A stretch of DNA of 6,270 bases from Anaerolineaceae bacterium UBA5365. GTDB lineage: Bacteria > Chloroflexota > Anaerolineae > Anaerolineales > Anaerolineaceae. Of the stretch, positions 1-5,954 are shown piece after piece; within the stretch, counting starts at the first letter, position 1; each line of letters opens with the position of its first letter. The notes beneath the pieces were generated by a model. That model was given only the letters and a program-made list of their open reading frames with translations, had not been told where the DNA came from and did no database searches. The position numbers and the translations under genes are program-made. The DNA lies in assembly GCA_002407905.1 (NCBI GenBank), contig DHPL01000043.1:27104-33373 (forward strand). The letters are read 5' to 3'.

Positions 1-1
1 G

Positions 2-2107
2 CAAGCAGCTCTGGACCTGGAAACGCCGGCCATCCCGGAACCCAGGAAGCCCAATGAAGATCTCCTGCTCGAGATCGGCACCGAGGAATTGCCCGTAGCT
101 GACCTGGATGCCGCGCTTGGCCAATTAAGGGAAAACGGGGCCAGGCTGCTGAAAGAGCTGCGCCTGGACTATGCCAGCCTGGATATCGAAGGCACGCCGC
201 GGCGCCTGATGCTTTTGGCCCGCGGGCTGCAGACCCGTCAGGCTGACCGCGAGATCGAAGTGAAAGGTCCGCCGGCTAAAAACGCCTTTGACGCGGAAGG
301 CAACCCCACCCCCGTGGCCATGGGTTTTGCCAAAGCCCGCGGCGTAAGGGTGGAGGACCTTAGCCTGGACCCCAGCGGGACGGCAGTGGTGGCACGCGTG
401 CACGAGCAAGGCAAAAGCGCGCCGGAATTGTTGGCCGCAGCCCTGCCGGAACTCATCAAGGGCCTGCGCTTTGGCAAGAGCATGCGCTGGAACGCCAGCG
501 GGCAGGCATTCAGCCGGCCCGTGCGCTGGCTGGTGGCATTATTGGGCGATGAGGTGATCCCCTTTGGCTTTGCGGGTCTGGAAAGCGGAAGGTCCACGCG
601 CGGTCTGCGCTTCAGCCAGCCGGCTGTAAAGGAATTGCAGGATAGTTCAGCGTATCTGCCCTTCCTCAAGAACGAGGGCATCATCGTGAATCAGGCTGTT
701 AGGCGTGAAACGGTTTGGCGCCAGGCCTTGGCGGTTGCTGAGGCAGCCGGGGGCACACTGGAGAAGGACCCGGATTTGCTGGCGGAAGTGAGCAACCTGG
801 TGGAACGGCCAACCGCGCTTCTGGGCAGTTTTGACCTGCACTATCTGGAGAATTTACCTCCTGAAGTCTTGATTGGGGTGATGAAAAAGCATCAGCGCTA
901 CTTCCCCGTCTTGGATGCCCAGGGGCAGCTGATGCCGCACTTCGTCATTGTGCGCAATGGCGATGAAACTGGCGCGGAGACCGTAGTGGATGGCAACCAG
1001 CAGGTGATCCTGGCCCGCTTTGCGGATGCCGAGTTCTTTGTGAATGAAGATAAGGCCCATAAACTGGAGGATTTTGTGCCCCGGCTGGCGCAGCTTACCT
1101 TCCAGAAGGAGCTGGGTTCCATGCTGGATAAAAGCGCCCGCCTGGAACGGCTGGTCAGCATCTTCGGCCCGCGCCTGGGCCTGGACCCTGCCGGGCAAGG
1201 CAAGGCCCAGCGTGCCGCCCAGCTTTCCAAGGCCGATCTGGCCAGCGCCATGGTGGTGGAGATGACCAGCCTGCAAGGAACCATGGGCCGGTATTATGCC
1301 CGGCTTTCCGGCGAGGATGAGGCCGTTGCGCAGGCATTACACGGGTATTACCTGCCCCGCACCGCGGATGACGCCGTGCCGCAGGATAAACTTTCGCAGG
1401 TCCTGGGCATTGCGGACCGCCTGGATTCGATCGCCGGGCTTTTTGCCGTCGGCTTACAACCCACAGCCAATAAAGACCCCTACGCCCTGCGCCGCACGGC
1501 CCTGGGCCTGGCCCAGCTTTTGAGCGCGGGCGGGATCAGCTTCGATTTGCGCGCCGGGCTGGAAGCCGCCCTGGCTGAATTGCCTGTGGCTGCCAAGCCG
1601 GACACCCTGCAGGCGGCCCTGGATTTCATCGCCGGCCGGTTGAAGGGTTTGCTGGCTGATCAGGGCTTTAAGTACGATGTGGTGGAAGCCGTTATGGCAG
1701 CCAAGGCTGAAGACCCGGCTGCTGCCCGCGCCAACGCGGAGCTGCTGAGCCGCTGGGTGGAAAGCCCGGCCTGGGCCGATTGGCTGCCAGCCTATAGCCG
1801 CTGCGTGCGCATCACCCGGGACTTGGACCAAGCCTATGAGGTGGACTCAAAACTGCTGGTTGAGCCCGAAGAACAAGCCCTGCTGGAGGGCGTGATTGCT
1901 GCCGAAGCAAGGCTGGCTGCTGCGCCAGGTTTTGAAGCCGCCCTGGAGGCAGTGGATGGCCTGGTTGGGCGCATCAATGCCTTCTTTGATGCTGTTTTGG
2001 TGATGGCTCCGGACCCGAAATTGCGTGAAAGCCGCCTGGGGCTCCTGCAGCGCGTGGCGGGATTGGTGAAACCCTACGCCGAGATAAGCGCGCTGGAAGG
2101 CTTCTAA
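2..2107 (+). CDS. glyS: Glycyl-tRNA synthetase, beta-subunit region (5'-partial; probable alpha-beta fusion)
   Basis: This is the beta part of the bacterial (alpha2beta2-type) glycyl-tRNA synthetase, a cytoplasmic enzyme that charges tRNA-Gly; in this family the alpha part carries the aminoacylation site and the beta part mainly binds tRNA. Counting from the first complete codon, the diagnostic beta N-terminus EIGTEELP is at residues 24-31, MKKHQRYFPV at about 294-303, the GN..VILARFADAEFF block near nucleotides 990-1040, the HD-like block with YYLPR and KDPYALRR near 1345-1495, and a C-terminal anticodon-binding-like helical domain from about 1780, ending INAFFDAVLVMA...LRESRL. The beta part is about 680 residues, a normal length. 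The frame is open to the left edge, with about 19 residues of Pro/Glu-rich linker-like sequence before DLLLEIG and no ATG, GTG or TTG there. The TTG at 89 would cut the conserved motif, so I reject it as the start. The gene converges on the merR-like gene, and no plus-strand terminator is evident after it. Confidence 0.96.
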   Translation, partial: QAALDLETPAIPEPRKPNEDLLLEIGTEELPVADLDAALGQLRENGARLLKELRLDYASLDIEGTPRRLMLLARGLQTRQADREIEVKGPPAKNAFDAEGNPTPVAMGFAKARGVRVEDLSLDPSGTAVVARVHEQGKSAPELLAAALPELIKGLRFGKSMRWNASGQAFSRPVRWLVALLGDEVIPFGFAGLESGRSTRGLRFSQPAVKELQDSSAYLPFLKNEGIIVNQAVRRETVWRQALAVAEAAGGTLEKDPDLLAEVSNLVERPTALLGSFDLHYLENLPPEVLIGVMKKHQRYFPVLDAQGQLMPHFVIVRNGDETGAETVVDGNQQVILARFADAEFFVNEDKAHKLEDFVPRLAQLTFQKELGSMLDKSARLERLVSIFGPRLGLDPAGQGKAQRAAQLSKADLASAMVVEMTSLQGTMGRYYARLSGEDEAVAQALHGYYLPRTADDAVPQDKLSQVLGIADRLDSIAGLFAVGLQPTANKDPYALRRTALGLAQLLSAGGISFDLRAGLEAALAELPVAAKPDTLQAALDFIAGRLKGLLADQGFKYDVVEAVMAAKAEDPAAARANAELLSRWVESPAWADWLPAYSRCVRITRDLDQAYEVDSKLLVEPEEQALLEGVIAAEARLAAAPGFEAALEAVDGLVGRINAFFDAVLVMAPDPKLRESRLGLLQRVAGLVKPYAEISALEGF

Positions 2108-2148
2108 ACCCAGTTGATTCCATCGCTCGCTGCCAGTGCCGGGACATT

Positions 2149-2174
2149 AAAAAAGCCTGCGTCTGAGCGCAAGC
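2149..2174 (-). terminator. Intrinsic terminator of the deacetylase/MerR operon
   Basis: Read on the minus strand, GCTTGCG (2174-2168), a 6-nt loop and CGCAGGC (2161-2155) form a 7-bp stem with one G-U wobble, followed directly by six T (2154-2149). It lies 27 nt past the stop codon of the merR-like gene. On the plus strand the stem has an A-C mismatch and no T-tract, so it should not stop glyS transcripts. Confidence 0.8.
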
Positions 2175-2200
2175 CGAAGTGGTGTCTTAAGGGGATCTGA

Positions 2201-3154
2201 TCAGCCGATCGAGATGATCTGTTTGATCTTTTCGATGCCCTGGGCAAAGCTGCTGCCCAGGTAGATACCACCGAGGTCCGCGCGGGCGGCCTCGTTTTCG
2301 TCGATGTACTTGCCGGTGTAAGCAAACTTGGGCTTGCCCCGCAGGGTGAGCAGCTGGGCGCCAAAACCCTTGAGCAGGTAGGCGGTCTCTTCCTGGGTGA
2401 TCGTCAGGCAGATGACCTTGGGGCGCACCTGCAGAGCGTAATCGATCAGGTCCTCAGTGGGCAGGTCCGGCCCCAAATACTCCACAAAGAAGCCCTGCTG
2501 GCGCAGCAAGACGGCAAACATCAGGGCCTGCGCCTCCTGGGTTTCCTCGGGCCCGCAGCCCACCAGGATCAGCGCGCCTTCCTTGGCCATGGGCAGGCTA
2601 TGCATGATCGAGAGCAGTTTGCCCTTGATGTACCCGGTACCCACGTGCTCGGTAGAAATGCGGATCTCACCGCGGTACCAGGCCTCGCCCAGCAGGTCCA
2701 GGGCGGGCACCAGCACCTCCTGGAAGATGGTTTGCAGGTCAAAATATTTTTGCGTGTCTTCCATGATCGCGTTGGCGCGTTTTTCGTTTTGGCCAACCAT
2801 GGCGCCGAAGATCATTTCGGCGTAGTCCCGTGGGGGACGGGGCGGTTTGAGGCGCGGGGCCTCGGGCGTGACGCTTTGGATCGTCTCCGGCCAGGTATCT
2901 TTTGCGCGGATCTGTTTGAATTGCTGGACTACCTGGCTGATGCTGATTCCGGAATCGAGTTTGCGCTGCACCCAAAGCAAGAGCTGGATATCGCGCTCGG
3001 AATAGAGCCGGTAGCCGTTGGACATGCGCACCGGGCAAAGCAGGTCGTAACGGCGTTCCCATGCGCGCAGGGTGACCGGTTTGATGCCTGTGCGGCTTTG
3101 CACTGCTTTGATGGTGAAGAATGGCTCTTCAGAGAAGGTGCCAATTGAGGTCAT
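2201..3154 (-). CDS. MerR-family regulator with cobalamin-binding-like C-terminal half (CarH/LitR-like, altered ligand residues)
   Basis: The 317-residue protein has the layout of CarH/LitR/CarA-type regulators. Residues 13-80 are a MerR winged helix-turn-helix (TIKAVQSRTGIKPVTLRAWE, then NGYRLYSERDI). Residues 81-110 are a Pro/Arg-rich linker. Residues about 112-190 are the helical B12-binding-2 bundle. Residues about 193-317 are a Rossmann-like B12-binding domain (ALILVGCGPEE, then VEYLGPDLPTEDL, ending GIYLGSSF). The W-x9-EH motif that caps adenosylcobalamin in CarH is intact (W159, E169, H170). The residue aligned with the lower cobalt-ligand His is Q206 (in EETQEAQ), and the residue after the Trp, a His in Thermus CarH, is Y160. 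DNA binding is well supported; cobalamin or light sensing is not. The ATG overlaps the stop of the upstream deacetylase gene, so the two are probably translationally coupled. The target genes are unknown; control of its own operon is plausible. Confidence 0.92.
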   Translation of the reverse strand: MTSIGTFSEEPFFTIKAVQSRTGIKPVTLRAWERRYDLLCPVRMSNGYRLYSERDIQLLLWVQRKLDSGISISQVVQQFKQIRAKDTWPETIQSVTPEAPRLKPPRPPRDYAEMIFGAMVGQNEKRANAIMEDTQKYFDLQTIFQEVLVPALDLLGEAWYRGEIRISTEHVGTGYIKGKLLSIMHSLPMAKEGALILVGCGPEETQEAQALMFAVLLRQQGFFVEYLGPDLPTEDLIDYALQVRPKVICLTITQEETAYLLKGFGAQLLTLRGKPKFAYTGKYIDENEAARADLGGIYLGSSFAQGIEKIKQIISIG

Positions 3155-3999
3155 TCACTGTCCTTGAAAAGGTCATCGAGCCGCCGCCTGGGGGCGGGCA
3201 GAGGCCAGGCTTGCATATAGTGGTCCACCGGGCGGTTCATCAGGCGCATCAGGAGGTTCACTTTTTCCGCGCCGCGGTTATTGCCGCCCTGGCTCACGTG
3301 GCAGCTGCAGGCTGCCTCTACTTGTTTGGCTACAGAATTGTAGCGGATGACGTAATGCCGGGGGAAGTTCTGGCTGGCAATATCCACAAGGTCAATATCG
3401 CCGCCTTCACCGTAGTGCCTGGGGTCGCGGCCGGCGAGGCGCAGGCTGATAATCCCGGCTTTCAAAAACCCGGCGGGCATCAGGTGGAAAAGCAATTTCA
3501 ATTTCCCGGGGTGCGGGTGCTCCGCGCGGTAAGTTTCAAAGGCTTTGACGGTTGCTTCGTGGGTGCGGATGTGATCCGGATGGCGGTAACCGCCAATGGG
3601 GTCGAAGGTGAGCACGATATCCGGCTGGGTTTGGCGCATGACTTCCAAAACGCGGTCCACCACAACTTGCAGCGGTTGAGCGATGAGGGCATCGGGATGA
3701 TGGTTGGCTTCCCAACCCAGCATGCCGGAATCGCGGAAGCCGAGCAGGATCAGCTGGCTGATACCCAGTTCTTTGACCGCGCATTCAAGCTCTGCCTTGC
3801 GCAGGCTGGCGGCGTCCTGACCTTCCTTAAGCATTCCTTCAGGGATGATACCGGCTTCGCCCAGCGTGGCGCAGGCCAGTGTGACCGGCACACCGCGTTT
3901 GGCGTAAAGCGCCAGGGTGCCCCCCATGCCAAAAGACTCATCGTCCGGATGGGCCAGGACGGAGAGGATGCTTTTGGGAGAGTTTTGCGTATCAGTCAT
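3151..3999 (-). CDS. PIG-L / LmbE-family zinc-dependent deacetylase
   Basis: The 282-residue protein belongs to the GlcNAc-PI de-N-acetylase family (PIG-L, MshB, Mca, BshB), zinc hydrolases that remove acetyl groups from N-acetylglucosamine-type substrates or act on related amides. The signature AHPDDE is at residues 16-21: H17 and D20 match the zinc ligands of MshB and D19 the general base. The second signature RHPDH is at 139-143: H143 matches the third zinc ligand and H140 the catalytic His. A C-terminal CHVSQGGN (233-240) resembles the substrate-side His segment of this family. There is no signal peptide or membrane helix, so it should be cytoplasmic. It is the first gene of a two-gene operon with the MerR-like regulator. 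The start ATG at 3999 lies 18 codons before AHPDD, as expected, but I see no convincing Shine-Dalgarno sequence. The substrate cannot be told from sequence; thiol biosynthesis, glycan metabolism and detoxification are all possible. Confidence 0.93.
   Translation of the reverse strand: MTDTQNSPKSILSVLAHPDDESFGMGGTLALYAKRGVPVTLACATLGEAGIIPEGMLKEGQDAASLRKAELECAVKELGISQLILLGFRDSGMLGWEANHHPDALIAQPLQVVVDRVLEVMRQTQPDIVLTFDPIGGYRHPDHIRTHEATVKAFETYRAEHPHPGKLKLLFHLMPAGFLKAGIISLRLAGRDPRHYGEGGDIDLVDIASQNFPRHYVIRYNSVAKQVEAACSCHVSQGGNNRGAEKVNLLMRLMNRPVDHYMQAWPLPAPRRRLDDLFKDSE
3161..3165 (-). promoter_or_regulatory. Ribosome binding site of the MerR-like gene
   Basis: AAGGA on the minus strand lies 6 nt upstream of the ATG at 3154, inside the last codons of the deacetylase gene. 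It supports this start and coupled translation through the ATGA overlap. Confidence 0.75.
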
Positions 4000-4050
4000 A
4001 AAATAATGCGTCCGTGCAGGTCAAAACCCGAACACATTGACGCTGAACAA

Positions 4051-4079
4051 ATTATAGCCTTAGTTGTTAACAAGCACAA
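4051..4079 (-). promoter_or_regulatory. Sigma70-type promoter of the deacetylase/MerR operon
   Basis: On the minus strand there is a perfect -10 TATAAT (4056-4051), a 17-bp spacer and a -35 TTGTGC (4079-4074) that matches the first three consensus bases. Transcription should begin near 4045-4043, giving a leader of about 45 nt. The local sequence is AT-rich in a GC-rich genome. Confidence 0.75.
4064..4073. promoter_or_regulatory. Perfect 10-bp palindrome in the promoter spacer (candidate operator)
   Basis: TTGTTAACAA is exactly self-complementary and lies wholly between the -35 and -10 boxes of the deacetylase/MerR promoter, where MerR-family proteins normally bind. The spacer is 17 bp rather than the 19-20 bp typical of MerR-activated promoters, so a protein bound here would more likely repress. 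No experimental or comparative support is available from the window. Confidence 0.4.
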
Positions 4080-4080
4080 T

Positions 4081-4097
4081 GCCAAGCGGGGCCTGGC
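4081..4097 (-). terminator. Hairpin after the NYN gene (weak terminator or operator)
   Basis: On the minus strand GCCAGGC, a CCC loop and GCTTGGC form a 7-bp stem with one G-U wobble, 37 nt past the NYN stop codon. The following bases are T-enriched but interrupted (ATTGTGCTTGTT), so termination would be weak. The stem is one base from the -35 box of the next promoter, so it could instead be a protein site. Confidence 0.35.
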
Positions 4098-4134
4098 TGG
4101 AGTAATTACAGGTAAATAAGATGTAAACGCTAGA

Positions 4135-4602
4135 TTATCTAAGGTTTTCGCCGCTTTGGCGGAAGAGGGCTTCCCATTCGGCCACCTCCGTTGGGCTGGG
4201 ATAGGGGGATTCCTGGGCTTCGGTGGGGGCCTCCCGCGGGGCGCGGATGAGCCCGGCGAAGTCCCGGGAGCTGAGTACGGCGGCGTGGGCGGCTTTTGCC
4301 GCGGCGATCACCTGACGGTCAGAGGAGACAACGGAGAGGTTGCGTGCCGCGCCTCCGGCTTTTTGCAGCGCGCGCATGATTGCTGCGTCCGCGGTTTGAC
4401 CTTTAGGCACAAAGACCGCGCGCACAGCCCCCAGGCTGCGGGTGTTGGCCTGCGGGGCGCCATCGAAATAAACCGTAATACGCATCTTGCGGCCGCGGGC
4501 AAAGCCCTGCAAAATTGCCAGCAGCTGTTCCTCGTCCTCCGGGTCCGAGAGACTCAAGCCCAAAACGGGGATCAGGTTATGGCCATCCACAATGTATTGC
4601 AT
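4135..4602 (-). CDS. YacP-like NYN-domain protein (PIN-fold putative RNase)
   Basis: The 155-residue protein starts MQYIVDGHNLI, the hallmark N-terminus of the YacP-like NYN family, whose members have a PIN-like fold and are believed to cut or bind RNA in the cytoplasm. The acidic residues expected for metal binding are present: D6 (with N9) in VDGHN, D47 in YFDG, D72 in TADAAI and D95 in SSDRQV. The SPTEVAEWEALF segment near the end matches the usual SxEEVxxW tail of the family. Length is normal for the family. I chose the ATG at 4602 because it puts VDGHN at the very N-terminus. A GTG at 4695 would add 31 unrelated residues reaching into the divergent gene. There is no Shine-Dalgarno sequence; a -10 box lies just upstream, suggesting a leaderless mRNA. 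It is transcribed alone, divergently from the zinc-ribbon genes. RNase activity is inferred from the family. Confidence 0.9.
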   Translation of the reverse strand: MQYIVDGHNLIPVLGLSLSDPEDEEQLLAILQGFARGRKMRITVYFDGAPQANTRSLGAVRAVFVPKGQTADAAIMRALQKAGGAARNLSVVSSDRQVIAAAKAAHAAVLSSRDFAGLIRAPREAPTEAQESPYPSPTEVAEWEALFRQSGENLR

Positions 4603-4608
4603 TAAATA

Positions 4609-4614
4609 ATTGTA
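4609..4614 (-). promoter_or_regulatory. -10 box of the NYN gene, predicted leaderless
   Basis: TACAAT (minus strand, 5 of 6 consensus bases) is followed by exactly six bases and then the ATG at 4602, so the usual start point falls on the A of ATG. No good -35 box is seen at 16-18 bp (GGGTTT region), and there is no ribosome binding site. Confidence 0.5.
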
Positions 4615-4618
4615 ACGT

Positions 4619-4648
4619 TTAACGGGGGCCGAAACCCGTGGGTATAAT
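4619..4648 (+). promoter_or_regulatory. Promoter of the zinc-ribbon operon, predicted leaderless
   Basis: A perfect -10 TATAAT is at 4643-4648, with a possible -35 TTAACG (4 of 6 bases) at 4619-4624 and an 18-bp spacer. Seven bases separate the -10 box from the ATG at 4656, so transcription would begin at or one base before the start codon. There is no space for a ribosome binding site. Confidence 0.6.
4622..4639. promoter_or_regulatory. Inverted repeat between the divergent -10 boxes (possible shared operator)
   Basis: ACGGG (4622-4626) and CCCGT (4635-4639) are complementary arms 8 bp apart, midway between the two outward-facing -10 boxes. A regulator bound here could affect both genes. 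The arms are short, so chance is a real alternative. Confidence 0.25.
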
Positions 4649-4655
4649 ATTCGCG

Positions 4656-5954
4656 ATGCCCAATCTGGAACCTGTACCCACTGCTGACCAGGCACAATAC
4701 CAGGCTCTGCCCTCGAAATTAGAAGGGATCACAGTCTTTGGACCAGCCCCAAAGCAGCAGACCCTGCAGACGCCAAAAACCTATATTTGCCCCCAATGCG
4801 GGCATACCCTGGCTTACGATGTGAATACCGCTGGAATTTCCTGCGCGTTTTGCGGCTACAGTTCGGCTGTGAATCTACAAAAGGTGCAGGCGCGGGAGGC
4901 CCGTTTTGAGTTTACTCTGGACGTGATGCAGCAAGCCCAGCGCGGCTGGGGGGAGCAGCGTGCCACACTGGATTGCGATACCTGTGGGGCGGAACTCTCC
5001 TTCCCGTCAGGCACAATGGCCAGCACCTGCCCTTATTGCAGTTCCAATAAGGTGAACCTGGTGCAGGCAGCGGATGATCGCCTGCGCCCCCTGGTGATGG
5101 CCGGGTTTAAATTACGCCCGGCGGATTTGAGCGGCATTGCCGCGCAATGGCTGGGCAGAGGCTGGATGCACCCCAAAGCCCTGGGCGAGATGGCCCTGCT
5201 TGAGCGTTTTACGCCTTTTTACCTGCCTTTCTGGAGCTTTAGCGCGAAGGTGCAGGGGCCCTGGGAGGCTGAAGTTGCGCATACCGTCACCGAAACTTAC
5301 TACGATAGCGGCAGCAAATCGCACCGCACCCGCACCCGAACGGAATGGCGGCGGGAAAGCGGCCAAATGCAGAGCGGAGTCAGCGACCTGCTGGTGAGCG
5401 GCGTTGACCCCAAACGCATCCGCTGGGGCGTGCTGCGGGAGATCGAACCTTTTTATCTGAGCGAGTTGGTGCATTATCAGGCGGATCTTCTGGCCGGCAT
5501 GAACGCTCAGGCTTACGATTACCCCCTGCCGGATGCCTGGCAGCAGGCCAAGGGCCTGATCCGCGCGCAAGCTGAAGAGGCGGCTATCGCTGAGGCAAGC
5601 AACCGGAATGTGCGCAATTTGCAGATCCAAATGGATTACGCAGACGAAAACTGGCGCTATATGCTGCTGCCGGTGTACCTGGCCTCCTACCGCTATGAGG
5701 ACAAGGTGTACCAGGTGGCGGTCAACGGTCAAACGGGCACGATTGGCGGCCAGAAGCCGGTGGACTGGAACAAGGTCTGGCTGATCCTGGCGGCTCTGTT
5801 CATTCCTGCCGGCCTTCTATTCCTATTGGGTTTGCTGTTGATGGTTACAGGGGCAGGAATCGTGTTCTTCCCGCTGGCGCTGGCGGCCTTGGTGATCGCG
5901 GGCATTGTTGCCTTCAAACTCTATAACGAGGCAGTGAGTGAGGAAGCCAAATGA
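4656..5954 (+). CDS. Membrane-anchored protein with two zinc ribbons, function unknown
   Basis: The 432-residue protein has two four-cysteine zinc ribbons near the N-terminus: C45/C48 with C63/C66 (CPQC, CAFC) and C107/C110 with C125/C128 (CDTC, CPYC). A soluble central region (about 140-365) follows, with FTPFYLPFWSFSAK (185-198), a Ser/Arg/Thr-rich stretch near 218-232 (KSHRTRTRTEWRR) and VNGQTGTIGG (356-365). Two hydrophobic helices (about 374-397 and 399-421) form a C-terminal membrane hairpin, then a short charged tail. This layout matches a widespread uncharacterised family usually annotated 'zinc ribbon domain-containing protein' and sometimes mislabelled as a primosomal/helicase protein; I see no helicase motifs. 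With no signal peptide, the ribbons probably face the cytoplasm. The start at 4656 is preferred to the GTG at 4638, which lies upstream of the -10 box. The gene overlaps the next one by ATGA. The function is not known. Confidence 0.88.
   Translation: MPNLEPVPTADQAQYQALPSKLEGITVFGPAPKQQTLQTPKTYICPQCGHTLAYDVNTAGISCAFCGYSSAVNLQKVQAREARFEFTLDVMQQAQRGWGEQRATLDCDTCGAELSFPSGTMASTCPYCSSNKVNLVQAADDRLRPLVMAGFKLRPADLSGIAAQWLGRGWMHPKALGEMALLERFTPFYLPFWSFSAKVQGPWEAEVAHTVTETYYDSGSKSHRTRTRTEWRRESGQMQSGVSDLLVSGVDPKRIRWGVLREIEPFYLSELVHYQADLLAGMNAQAYDYPLPDAWQQAKGLIRAQAEEAAIAEASNRNVRNLQIQMDYADENWRYMLLPVYLASYRYEDKVYQVAVNGQTGTIGGQKPVDWNKVWLILAALFIPAGLLFLLGLLLMVTGAGIVFFPLALAALVIAGIVAFKLYNEAVSEEAK
5940..5944 (+). 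promoter_or_regulatory. Ribosome binding site of the second zinc-ribbon gene
   Basis: GAGGA lies 6 nt ahead of the ATG at 5951, within the last codons of the upstream gene. It supports the overlapping ATGA start. Confidence 0.7.

Noticed and set aside
2194..2228. Five GATC sites in 35 bp at the 3' end of the MerR-like gene.
   Set aside because: Most arise from several ATC isoleucine codons in the C-terminal KIKQIISIG; no other sign of a methylation-related or origin element.
2600..3148. A 182-codon plus-strand open frame opposite the MerR-like gene.
   Set aside because: The minus-strand protein has clear MerR and B12-type domains; the plus-strand frame shows none and lacks a ribosome binding site.
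4102..4109. 8-bp palindrome GTAATTAC upstream of the deacetylase promoter.
   Set aside because: Short palindromes in AT-rich DNA are common by chance, and it is not aligned with a promoter element.
3121..4119. A 332-codon open frame on the plus strand opposite the deacetylase gene.
   Set aside because: It is antisense to a gene with clear AHPDDE and HPDH motifs, has no recognisable domain, and is expected from GC-rich codon bias on the other strand.
4638..4655. GTG at 4638 as the start of the zinc-ribbon gene.
   Set aside because: It lies upstream of the TATAAT box, so it would not be in the transcript; the ATG at 4656 fits the promoter.
4603..4695. GTG at 4695 as the start of the NYN gene.
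   Set aside because: It would add 31 residues not seen in the family, run into the divergent coding region and start upstream of the TACAAT box.
5112..5732. A 206-codon minus-strand open frame opposite the first zinc-ribbon gene.
   Set aside because: Composition is that of an antisense shadow; no domain or start signal is visible.
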